The position numbers and the translations under genes were made by a program. A DNA stretch of 64,000 nucleotides from Effrenium voratum (lineage: Eukaryota > Sar > Dinophyceae > Suessiales > Symbiodiniaceae), in NCBI GenBank assembly GCA_963377175.1, contig CAUJNA010001524.1, positions 1 through 64,000 on the forward strand. Reading direction: 5' to 3'. The stretch's first letter is position 1. Every line of letters begins with the position of its first letter. The notes beneath the pieces are model-generated. The model saw only the letters and a list, made by a program, of their open reading frames with translations, ran no database searches and was not told the origin of the DNA. Below are positions 30,341 through 40,800 of the stretch, in pieces.

Positions 30341-32065
30341 GCTTGGCAGGCCAGTTGCACCGACCAAAGATTATCCCTCTTGGCTGAGGACTTGTTTTGA
30401 TAGGCCGAAACGCAGGGCCTCACTATCTCGGACTGTGTTGCAAGACGCCTGGCATGCCTGGCTTAAAGAACAAGGGGACGATTACGTAGCGCCCGCTTCT
30501 CAAATGGCAACAGCGCCCCCTGGCATCAAAATGGTCCGTAGTTGTGAGGAAACGGGGTTTCCTTTTCCACTCCAAGGATACCCTCAGAAACCACACCTGC
30601 AATGTGTCTTCTCCGTATTCTTGCAAGACGGCAACCCGGTCTCCACGCGGGTTGCGGGAAAGAGCACGCAACAAAGCCATGATCTTGTGCTAACCGTTGG
30701 CTGAATGCTCCACAAATCTCAACTGCAACAAACCTCTCTGGAGCCTCGCAAACCAAGCCTCGCTCATCGGCTGGCTTTCCAAAGATGAAGCTCGATTCCC
30801 GAACGCGTGTAATGCTTGAGGCTGTGAATCGCCAGCGATTGGACCAACGACAGCCGGATGACAGACTGCCGTGTTACTCCGAGGGGCGTCGCATCGAGGG
30901 TTTTCAGTGAAACTCACGGCGCATGCCTGTGGAAAGTGTGGCATCCAAACTTTGGATGACTTACCGTTTTGTGCAAGAAAAGGTTTCCAAGACATGAGTA
31001 GACAGGTCATTTGCATGGGATTTGGCATGTACGGTTTGGGGTTGAGCCAAACCTCTAGGTGTTTGAGCTGTGCCATTCGGTCTGAGCTACTTGAACAGCT
31101 GGCACGACGCAGCTGCAGGCCGAATGATTAGCGGATGGCAGCTTATGCAGTTTACAGACCGGACTGTGTGCTTTCTGGATTGCGGATTATGGGTTGCAGG
31201 GGTGTTCAATGCACAAGGTTTCAAATCACACTTTGCAGCTCGGATTACGGATTGAGAAGATTATCAACCAGCACAAGGATTAGGCGGATTGCGGATGGTC
31301 ATTTGGCCCCAATGGATTTCGAACAGGCTACTGTAGATGCAGCCAAGCGGGACACAGGCATGCCAGACTGTGCTTAGCTGACGTGCCCGGCTCTATGGTC
31401 AGAGTGGACGGGCGCTGGCAGTATCACAAGCACCATAGCATATGCTGTGGATTTGCTCCCCTAGCCTCCCATTGCACTGCCGGCTTTCGGGCTTGTAGAT
31501 GCAGATGCGTACTTCCAACAACCACAGTTTGGATTCGCCAGCCTGAGCGCTTTGGCGCTTTGGCGCTGCGCGCAGAATGCAGTGACGAGGGCCTCGCCGC
31601 TGCACATATCAACTGTTCAGCGAAGAGGAAACATGAAGGTATAGCAGGGCTCCAGAGATGGCAGGCAGGGGCAGGATCCGCAGACAAACTCCACGTTTTT
31701 CTTTCACCTGAAGCAGGGATGCAGAGCGCTTTGCACGTTTGCACATTTGTTTGCAAGCGAACAAAGGTGACACATCTCGGCTGGAGGTGTACTCGCAGAC
31801 TACAGCTAGCGTGTGCCTTTTTGCTGTCAAACACGGGCCGACAGCAGAAACAGGAGTCTAGTGTTGGGCGGAAGATGACATTGATAGGTGGTTCTGGCCA
31901 AAGATGCCAGTTCTGATGTGGCCGCGTCGAAATGAACCGTGGCCAAGGATAGCACGAAAGAAAAGGCGGATCATCGTCTGCGAGAGCGTCGTGTGAGGGA
32001 GCTTAAGCTGCGGCGAAGACGACTGACAGAGGTGTTGAGGCACTGACGCAACATCCTAAGCTGTG
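30341..32065. other. B block, region upstream of ABC1 kinase copy 1
   Basis: No gene I can support. An open frame at 30339-30704 is kept in all three B blocks but collects amino-acid changes. The 177-codon frame at 31383-31916 is broken in the other two copies. Transcription signals cannot be read, as expected for dinoflagellate DNA without standard promoters. Confidence 0.4.
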
Positions 32066-32086
32066 TCGGTGGTCATTTGGCTCGAG
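32066..32086 (+). promoter_or_regulatory. Relict spliced-leader sequence ahead of ABC1 kinase copy 1 (candidate)
   Basis: The 21 bases end in TCATTTGGCTCGAG and align to the 22-base dinoflagellate spliced leader (core CCATTTTGGCTCAAG) with 17 identities, four mismatches and one gap. Such relics mark genes that returned to the genome as trans-spliced cDNA. The same bases occur before copies 2 and 3. Confidence 0.5.
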
Positions 32087-32098
32087 CTTTTTTTTGAG
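32087..32098 (+). promoter_or_regulatory. Possible trans-splice acceptor of copy 1
   Basis: C, eight Ts, then GAG, 40 bases before the ATG. A pyrimidine tract followed by AG is what spliced-leader addition requires. Confidence 0.4.
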
Positions 32099-32138
32099 TG
32101 TCCAAGAGCTCCGAACATCTCTTTGATCGTGTGACACC

Positions 32139-33736
32139 ATGGATCTTCAAGTGCCCTGCCTGAGTGGCGTGGACTACGTGGCAACCGAGCGCAAGAAGAT
32201 GGCAGAAGACGTTGTGAAGTTTGCCGTCAACATCTACGTACACGGTGTCAAGACAAAACCCATTCGCAGTGTGAGCAAGTTCCTACCCTTCGTTGCCGAG
32301 ATGTGTCCCCAGGCCACTTTGTCCGACTCGCAGCGGCACGATCTCATAGCCCGCGTGCTCTTCGAGTCCGCAACCAAGTTCGGAGGATTAGCTTTTAAGG
32401 CGCTTCAGTACGTGTCTCTGAGGACGGACATCCCATCTGGCTATCGCCGCCACTTCTGTAAGGCGCTGGAAGAAGCAAGGTTTATCAGTGATCCGGATGA
32501 CATCAAGCAGGCGCTGTCGTCCGTGGACTCGTCATTGGGTGACCTGTCGGTCGGCGAGGTGTTGAAATCAGGAAGCATGGCTTCAGTCCATGAAGCGTGG
32601 CTTGATGGCAAGCCTGCGGTGTGCAAGCTGCTCCACCAGAAGGTGTGTCAGACCTACAAAGACGACCTTGACATAATGGTGCACATTGCCAAAGAAGTGA
32701 ACAAGGAGGAGCTGGCAAGAGGCATATATCCATTGTTGTCTGGGTTGGCCGAGAAGTTGGAGACTGTGCTGTCAGGGGAGACAGACATGAGGAAGGAGGC
32801 GAAGAACCAAGGCTTTGTACGGCAGCACTTCGCGGGTTCGAGCATTGTTGTGCCGGAGGCTGGGGTTGAGTGCCGTGATGGGCTGCGTATCGCTTAACTT
32901 ACGCAATGTTTTCGCGCAGGGTTTCATGGTTTGGTCATGTGTGTGTTTTCTTTCGCGGGCCCATTGCCGTATTTTGTGGGGCAGGTCTATGAAAGCACGG
33001 AGCAAGTGCTTCTCATGGAGAAGCTGGATGGCATTACCGGCTACGAAGCTGAGCAAAAATGGGCAGAGGGCAAGGTGGTGGATGTCTTCGGCCAGGATCA
33101 ACGTGTGCTCCTGTACTCGGCTTGGGGAGCCATGCTGGCTGGAGAAACCTTGGTCCATGCAGATGCTCACCCGGGAAACTTCATGGCTTCTAGGCTGAAT
33201 CTGCGCTTTTGACACGGGCGTGTGGTTCCATTTTCAGCTTGGTTCAACTGGAACCAAAAGGAAGACCACCATTGTTTTGAAATCTTGCAATTTTTTGTAG
33301 CAATGTTTTCGTATGAGCAACGCGAACCAAGGCATGGGAACGTGGAGCGGTGGCTTTGCTCGACTTTGGCCAATGCTTCGCCAGCAGCGATGCGCAGGTG
33401 AAGAAGTTCATGCGCTTTTTGGGGAACTTCCCAAGCTGTGCGGATCCAAATCAAGACGTCAAGATCCTTGAATCGCTACGGAATTTGGGTGTCGAGGTTG
33501 AGACGAGCAAAGCGGTCACCGCTGCCCGCATTCTCTTTTTGGGCATGGAGGGTAAGATGTTTGCGGACATCGGCTCCATTGACCCCGAGGTCGTTGGCTT
33601 GGTTTTGATTTGCCAGGCTTTGTCGAGATTCGAGGTGTCGGCCTCCGGTGGGCGTCAAAAAGTGGGGCTGAGTGACAAATGCGATCACCATCGGGTGCTG
33701 AAGACCTTCAAGCAAGTGGCCAAGGCAGGCTTTTAG
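32139..33736 (+). CDS. ABC1/ADCK/UbiB-family atypical kinase, copy 1 (three exons)
   Basis: Proposed exons are 32139-32858, 32985-33185 and 33332-33736, giving 441 residues. Family marks are: KFGG..LRTDIP (about 86-101), where most members have KxGQ; GSMASVHEAWLDGKPAVCKL with the ATP-site lysine (about 147-166); ETDMRKEAKN (E-x2-EA-x-N type); VVPE joined by splicing to VYESTEQVLLME; HADAHPGNFM (HxDxHPGN); and VALLDFGQ (metal-binding DFG). Such kinases act in quinone and lipid metabolism in mitochondria and plastids. The target organelle here is not clear; the N-terminus has no plain transit peptide. The ATG is preceded by ACACC and sits 40 bases after the T-tract and AG. Against copy 2 most changes outside residues 31-54 are silent, which supports a working protein. 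The TAG end may be premature, since copy 2 reads through. Confidence 0.85.
32859..32984 (+). other. Intron 1 of ABC1 kinase copy 1 (GC-AG)
   Basis: Donor CCGGAG|GCTGGG, acceptor GGGGCAG|GTCTAT, phase 0. Removing 126 bases joins VVPE to VYEST, as in the family. GC donors are common in dinoflagellates. Confidence 0.75.
33186..33331 (+). other. Intron 2 of ABC1 kinase copy 1 (GC-AG)
   Basis: Donor TTCATG|GCTTCT, acceptor ACCAAG|GCATGG, phase 0. Removal of 146 bases joins HPGNFM to AWERGAVALLDFGQ, the expected spacing between the HxDxHPGN and DFG motifs. Confidence 0.65.
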
Positions 33737-34627
33737 GGCAATGCTTTGCTTGGCGAAGCGGGTTGCTGTGTCGTTTGGCCAAGAGTCTTCTTGCCTAACG
33801 CGAGGTGGAGGGCTTGCGCTGCAAGTTCACTTGGGGCAGCGGGGCGCTCGGCTCTGCGCCCTTTGCGTCTTTGGGCGCTCGGCTCGGCTGAGGCTTGCAG
33901 GGCCAGGGCACGGTCACCTTCACGCCCGACTGCCTCATGCTGGAGTTCCCCGGACCGCGTGTGGACCCGAGGGCGTGTGGCTGGAGCTGAGCGCTCGAGC
34001 GATTCTTCGTCGCCCAAGGCACCAACGAAGCCACGAAGGCGGCCGCAGATGAACTGTGAACGTGAGAGCGCATGTAACCTCAAAGGCTAGGACAAGACAT
34101 GTTGGTGTGTGAGAATGAGGGACCTGACACGATCGCTCCAACGTGTTTTTTGACAACACGTGCCAGCAAATGGGCTAAAATGGGGTCTCTTCCAATACGG
34201 GACCCCCCCCCGGAAAAATGGCGGTGTTTCCTTTAGTTTTCTTTCAAAGCCAGCCCAAAGAGGTGCAACAAAAGGAGCCATACCAAAGAATCTGTGTTTG
34301 CCAACTCAGGGACGCTCCGAGACACAGGTGGTCGAGGTCCCTCTCGGCCGGGCCCGGTGCTAAGAGCTAGAGAGACGGGCGCAGTGGTTCAGCTCGCCTC
34401 GAGGTTGAGAACGCAAGTGCTGCCGTCTCCGGGGGCTTCCCTTTGTCAGACACCAAGAGGTTGGTTCCTTTCTTTTTGGAACTTCGGTGCCACCCAAGGC
34501 GTCGCCTTTTACGGGGATGCCAAAACGGCCCTGTTTTGACCTCCCACCGCCATCATAGTGTAACATGTCTTGCGAGCTGGAAGCGACGGAGCCTTGATTG
34601 GGCAACAATTGGGGCGAATGACTGGTG

Positions 34628-34709
34628 CTCGTGCAACGCTTGAGGCATCTCTCAGTCACCTCGGAGCAGTCGGAACAGCGCTTGGCCCAGAAGTTCGCGA
34701 AATGGGGGG
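34628..34709 (+). other. Possible exon downstream of the kinase
   Basis: The frame reads LVQRLRHLSV, then SEQSEQRLAQKFAKWG, protein-like in charge and helix pattern, then GTGAAT as a possible donor. The B2 copy (46311-46393) is identical except for one extra G in the G-run at the end, so the frame could not continue through that point in both copies. It may be a further exon of the kinase gene or of another gene. Confidence 0.25.
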
Positions 34710-35000
34710 TGAATCGCAACTTGTGCCGCTAGATGAAAGGGCCAACCGCGACATGGTCAAAATGACATGGTTAGGTCTGCTTGCGATGCCTGAGGGTCTC
34801 TGCGCAGTGAGCATCGATTCTCTAGACTTCAGCTAAGGTTTGGGCCAACCATCTTGAAAATCAACTACCTCGCTCGCGTCCTAGAGTTGCTCCGTGCTTG
34901 TTTTCTTGATTTTTGACCGACACATGGGGGTTGATCCATATTCCTGGCCCCCAAATGAACAAGGGTAACTTTTCCAAATGAATGGTTTCAAATCTTTCTA

Positions 35001-35111
35001 GGTTTTTGTTGGGACCTTTTGATCAAGCGCCAGGAGGGGGAGAAGGCAAAGAGCGAGGAGATCCTTCGATTTCTGGGCGAGCTCTTCCCAGGCCGGGAGC
35101 GAGCTCTCTGA
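35001..35111 (+). other. Possible terminal exon downstream of the kinase
   Basis: The frame reads WDLLIKRQEGEKAKSEEILR, then FLGELFPGRERAL, then TGA at 35109-35111: a charged amphipathic helix followed by a typical ending. The B2 copy (ending 46813) is identical here, while just upstream it carries about 20 inserted bases, so conservation begins near the suggested exon edge. Confidence 0.3.
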
Positions 35112-38100
35112 GCCGCAGACATCGGATGCGGTGCCGAGTGCCGAGTGCCGAGTCAGTGCCAATCGAATGAGCCCAGCACTGATGCTCTTTGGATCCATGG
35201 ACCCAGAGCGCGTTTTTCTCCATTGGGTTAGGCTTTTAATACAAACCAAATTGGGCTTTTATTACATAGCCACCAAGTGCTCTTTGAAGGGTTCTCAAAA
35301 CTACCAGTGGAGGTTGATTGCCTTCAAAGCCTGACGGGAAAAGGGCATGCCTCACTTTAGAGTGGGGCCCAGTGTTTCCAATGTTTCCATGGAGGTGGCT
35401 CGGACGCTTAGCAACACCATGGCGGTTGCGGGTTCCAGTGAGCTGCCTGCAGCTTTGGGGAAGGCTTTGACGTGGCATGGCCGCAAACAATTTGAGCCAA
35501 AACTTGTGTGGATGCAGGGTACCGGACAGTCCCAGCGTGTAAATTTGGAGGGATGATACATGATCGGGTTTTTTCATGTGTTTTGCCTAGAGTTCTTTGT
35601 TGCAAGCAGTGGCCTTTGCCATGTCAGCCTGCGAATTGGTTGACACACGCCATGAGTCATGGCCACACACTGTGCTAAAGGGTATCGTACTAGCGAGTAC
35701 CATTCTGCCAGATGTTGTATCTCTGCACTAGACACCTGTGATCAGCATAGTTGCCAGCAAATACTTTGGTGATTTGTTTCTGCATGAAATATTAAGCTGC
35801 GAGCTTTGACAACTGCAAGGCAAGAAATGGCCAGTGCTTGCGGATTGCTCATTGCGCAGAGAACGGTTGCAAGATTGTCCCGCGCTGTGGGTCTCTTTCA
35901 ACATACGTGAACATGGGGAACCGTGTTTGCTGCTCTTGACATACCGGATCAATGAACATTGCGTCTGCATGTGGCTTGAGTGTGCATGTTTTGATCACAA
36001 TGCGTTCATTCCGGCTCCAGCAATTTGTGGGTGCACGAACCCCGCACTTGTCTCAGTGGTTGAAAAGCCAGGCAACCGAAAACCAGGTGTTGCTGAAAGA
36101 TAGCGACCTCTTAAGATGGATGACCTTTGTTTTTTGTTTGAAACCATCCAAAAAGCGAGCCTCTATTCTGAGGAAGACCCAACTAGCGACACAGACCAGG
36201 TAACAGCTGTCAGAACAACCACGCGAGCTCGCGCAGCGTGGATCAGCAGTTACTGACAAGCGGAAGGCACATTTGGGTGTGTCGAAAATAGGGCGACCCC
36301 CAAACATGGATCTCGGTTTTGCTTTGCCTTTGGTTTTTCCTTAAAACAGCCTAGGTGCCAACTTCACAAACACACACACACACACACCCATGTGGGTCTT
36401 GACCATGCGATATGATGAAGCCATGACTCTTCGGCTTTGATGTGGGCGCGCCTTTGCTCAATGCCGAAGGTGCGCGATGGGACCCTCCAAGTTAACACAG
36501 AACCCTTTGGTTGGGACACTTTTTCTTGGTTCCTCACGTTCGCCTGCAGAGCAGCGGTTCGGGAGCAGCTTGGGATCTGAACCGAGTTCCTTTTGAAGCC
36601 CTTGGAAATATGTTTTTTTGTCCAGGTTGGTCGCCTTTTTCCCTAATAGCCTAAGCCATCCAGGGGGCAAGCCCTATTTTGAGACCTCCTTTTTGCCCTT
36701 TTTGCGTGCAATATGCAGCTTTTTCCATTTGATCCCCTTTTGTGTGCGACAAAGGTAGCTGGGGTTCAATCTTCGGGGACAAATGGGATGTCCATTTGAC
36801 CCTTGTGTGAGACCAAAAACGGACGCCGGGTTTGTAGGGACTCGAGTGACCCCGGATTCCGGTTGGTTCCCATTTGAAATGAACCAAAGAAAGGTGGCTG
36901 AATGGTGCCCTTTGCGCAGGTCATGTTGCTCCCTGAAGGTCTGCCGCTCAACGCAGGACCGGGGGCTCGTGTTTGGCCAATGAGTCACAATCAGGGTAAG
37001 GGACAATCCCAGCCATAAATGGGCGCGGCCGCTTGGTACTTCTTTACATAATCCTGGGTAGACAATTTTGATATAATATCAAGTCACGCACATGGACCAT
37101 ACCAAGACAAAGCTTGAAGCGATGCCCAAGGATTGGGGCCCCCCTTCTGTTTGGAAACACCTACTGGATCCCGCATGGGAGGATTCGGTTGGTGTCCCTA
37201 AGCAGCAAATCCAAAACCCTCAAAGAAGAACCGCAGAAATACCAATTGGCGTGCAGTACATGGAAGCCTTGCAAGGGGTCTTTCTCCGACATGAGGTTTT
37301 GTGGATTCCATTATGCCCCTACAAATATGGAAGTGCACCCTTTTCAAGGGTTACTTGTCTTCCGAAAAACGTTTGTGCGCCAAACCACGTTTGTTGGGTC
37401 TCTTTCAACACAAGATCCCCTTTTCAGGCTGCCTTCGTTGGACAAAAACGGCTGCTCAAAACATGGAGCCCAAAATGGCGCCTTGGTAAATGGAAAGACG
37501 AAGGCCTGTGGGCAACCCCAGCTGCTCAATTTTGAGCCACAGCCAAATGATGCGATTCAAGCCTTTGTTTTGAACAGTCCAGGCAACATAAATTTAATTT
37601 AAGAGACACAGGATGGTCAGAACGAGATGTTGAGAGGGTAACCAAGAGGAAGCCAGACAATTCTTTTGAGTTCCGAATCTTGGCAACCCCGGATTTACCC
37701 AATGCCTTGCATTTACCCATCATGCCTTAAGGATGGAACACCACCAATCTGTTCAAGTGGTCGCTACCAGCCTGCCATGCATCGTTCCTCGTTCCGTATT
37801 CGCCCGCTTTTGTCCTGATCTCCCAATGGGCTAGGGCGAAGTTTCAGTAGCTTGGTTTTGTTTGGCCGCTGAACGTACCCAGTTGGGTGTCGAATTTTGT
37901 CGGATACACCTGTATGATTCTTTCTAGCGAAGGGTGCAACCACTTGAGGCTCAGAGGAACCTGACTCACCACTTTTTGGTCTTGTTTTGAAGCCCCCCTT
38001 TTGGTGGCAGCAAATGAAAACAACAGGTAGCCATCTCAGGTTTTAGCTGCAACCCAGCTGTTGCCTATGCTGAAGCTGGAGCTATGTTTTGGGGGTGGTA

Positions 38101-38872
38101 GGAGCAGTTTTGGGGGAGTTGGGCACCGTGAACAGCTGATTGCGTTGTCTCCAGGCAGTCACATCGCCCTCCCGAGCCGCTTGGCCGTTTGTGTTTTGCG
38201 GGGAGGTCTTTTTTGGCATTGTTTTCCCCATTTCGCCTGATGGGTTAAAGGGCACCAAATCCCTTCTCAGGCTTTTTCCAAGTGCTCATTCGATACTGCT
38301 GCAACAAGTTCTCACCCGGAAGAAAGCGTTTGGGTTGTAAGATTTTCCCAGACCCATGAATGGCCCCCCCCCCCATTCTCTCAAAGTGGGGTTTCGGATT
38401 CCTCTCAACCCAGAAACTGATGCACAGTTTTGCTCGTCAGTCCGCGAATTTGACAACCCTTCATGAATGGTGTTATTTCTAAGTTGTTTTTCAGGAGTGT
38501 TTCATACAAATAGTAAGAGGCCGGGCGTTTGGGCAAGCGAAGCCAAAGCCCCGCTTCCGCCTTCGCCGCAGAATAGATGTTTTCTTTCTGGCGGCTCGGA
38601 GATCCAAACAGATTCTGGCTGGGGGGTAGATTGCTCAGGCGCGCAGACCTTGTGAGGGTTTTTGCAAACCAACATGGGTGTGTCCTTTTTTTAGGGACAA
38701 CCTTTTTGCTTTTTGGGTTGGTTTTATTGGGAAACCAAGCTGATGGTTTCAATGCTTGGCTTTTCCAGGGGTTTTCTCTCCGAGATGGAACTTACCTGTG
38801 GGGTGGTCCCCCTGTTGGCACCAAAGATTACCCTCCTAACGCAAGGTCGCTTCTAAAGGAAAAACGTTCAAA

Positions 38873-40800
38873 AAGCAGCACCGCCCCGAGGGTTCCGGGA
38901 CGGACGATGTTGTGCACTGATTTGAATCCGAATGTGCTATCGAGCTGAGGCGGGGCGGTCGCCCGGTGGCAGCGCCGGGCTCGGTGTGTCTGTCGTTTGA
39001 GGGTAGGCTCGCAGTGCACATAGACAGGCTTTGATAGACAACACGTGTTGGGGGGCTTGTTGACTTTCAGCAAATTGTTGTGCAGCAAACAGTCTTCAAA
39101 CTGAGCTTGTCAGCGCCCACGTGGTGGAAAAATACTTTTGCCGGAAGGGTTCAAAATGGCAGGCGTAGTGTGGACAGATGTGCCAGAGCAACACGCACTG
39201 CATGTGTGGTCGCCGATGGCTATCGCTAGCTTTGCTTCAAGCTTCACTTTACTGCTCTCATGTGGCCACGCAAGACATCCTACGCCTGAGCACAGTGGCA
39301 AATTCAGTTCACAAGCAACGAAGCTTTACAGGCGGAGCTGCGTGGCCTGCTTTTGTTCAACGGTTGCCGAGTTAGGCTGACATTTGTTGGTAGAAGTTCC
39401 TTGAACAGCCGTGGCAATACTGCATTTGCGCGCACGCCTATGTGCGTGACAGGTTCTCAGTCTGTTCTTGCATGCTCTTAGGATGTCGAGTGCTAACGTG
39501 GCAGGCCAGCCAATGGAGAATCACACCAGCGTGTGCGCGCCACATGTTACCTTGCATTGCCTGCGCAGGCTTTGTTGGATATCGATTGTGGGGCTGCCTC
39601 TTCTGAGCTTGCGTGCGGCATTGCGGTCCTTCCAGGGCACGTGTCAACGCTGTTAGTGGAGCGTGCGCCCCAGAGGGCCTGTGTGCCAACGTGACATTTG
39701 ACGGATTATCAACTTGTTGGGCGTTTGCAACTTTCTTATCGCCGGACGTTGCTCGAGCGCCATGTTGGAAGACCATTGATTGCAGAGGGCGTACGTGCAG
39801 ACGAGTTGCTTGCAGATGGCAGCCAGTGGTGGACGTGTTTGTGGCAAGTGTGTCGTTCTTACACCATCTGAACTTGCTCTTGGCTTTACTGTCAGAAAGT
39901 TTGGGGTGCTGGATCCATGGCTGTATGTAATGGGAAACTGGGTTCATTAACATACTCAGGCCGGATGTTCGGGAATAAAGGCTTCCATCGGCTACTTGCG
40001 TGAAAAGGCCTTTGCCCACAACGTGGTAGCATGTGTCAGCAAGTCTCTGTACCACAGGGTCAGGGCCTATGAAGGTTCAGCGTTTAAAATAGAGCAGCCC
40101 GGGGACATTTCTCTTGCCCCGCGCAACAGCGGAAGCTGGATGGTTCTTGAAGAGGTTTTCTTTGCGGAAGGATTGTTTCTTTCTCAAGCAAAACTTGTCA
40201 AGCCTGCGCCGCGCGCGGCACGCGGAACGATGAACCCTGGCCCGCGGAGGCCTGCGGAAGGAACCCTGGCCCGCGGTCAATATGCGACACGGGGTGCGCC
40301 CTTCACACCGAGCCTGTAGTTATCGGCTTGCTGGGCAAAAACAAGAAAACATGCATTCTAAATCCTGCCTGTCAGAGCCGTTGACCTTCAAACGTCACCA
40401 GCCGTGACATGAGCAAGCTTTCAGCACTCTCAGTGCCTGAAACGTGGAAGCATTCTATCCCCAACAAGCCCAGCACCACTTGCTAGGGTCTATCAAGATT
40501 CAGCAATATTTAGCAGCGTGGCGTAGCAAGCATGCGTTTTTGCGTGTTGATGCTTGAATCATTGAATCATTGCGCTTGCAAGCCCTCACTGCTTCTTCCA
40601 AGGAGTTCCCTGACTGCTTTGAAGCAGTTAGCGTCGAGACTTATTGTTTTTGCGCTACCCAAGTGTTGAGCTCCGCTGAGCAGCCTTCACACTGAGTTTG
40701 TAGTTATCATCTTGAAGTCTCGGGCCAACAAAACATACCTTTAAATCCCGCTGCCTGTCAGGATTTGGTCCTCAACGTTTTGCATACGAGCGGCTAAGAG
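38873..40800. repeat. A block, shortened copy
   Basis: Carries one monomer of the 2.5-kb repeat family (anchor form near 39088), the 39660-40070 segment and one degraded 230-base repeat (40110-40290). It corresponds to about 25.0-29.1 kb with large deletions and more sequence divergence than 49.5-61.7 kb shows. No gene seen. Confidence 0.65.

Larger units (their letters stand above)
33737..38872. other. B block, region downstream of ABC1 kinase copy 1
   Basis: About 5 kb also found, with indels, at 45410-49472. Bases 37146-38121 are missing from the second copy. Two or three short stretches look like exons and are listed separately. The rest (poly-G/C runs, a CA tract near 36369-36388, and the overlapping frames at 37092-37602, which exist only in this copy) gives no supported gene. 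Confidence 0.4.

Noticed and set aside
30339..30704. 121-codon open frame kept in all three B blocks
   Set aside because: Differences between B1 and B2 almost all change amino acids, the minus strand is equally open, and the 33-base insertion in B2 near 41768 is multiple-of-three only by one observation. No family is recognised.
31383..31916. 177-codon plus-strand frame
   Set aside because: It is broken in the other two B blocks and overlaps a similar-length minus-strand frame.
32772..33215. 147-codon minus-strand frame in the kinase gene
   Set aside because: It is the antisense shadow of kinase exons 1-2 and the intron between them.
37092..37602. Two overlapping plus-strand frames of 147 and 162 codons
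   Set aside because: They occupy the same bases in different frames, match nothing known, and the region is deleted in the second B block.
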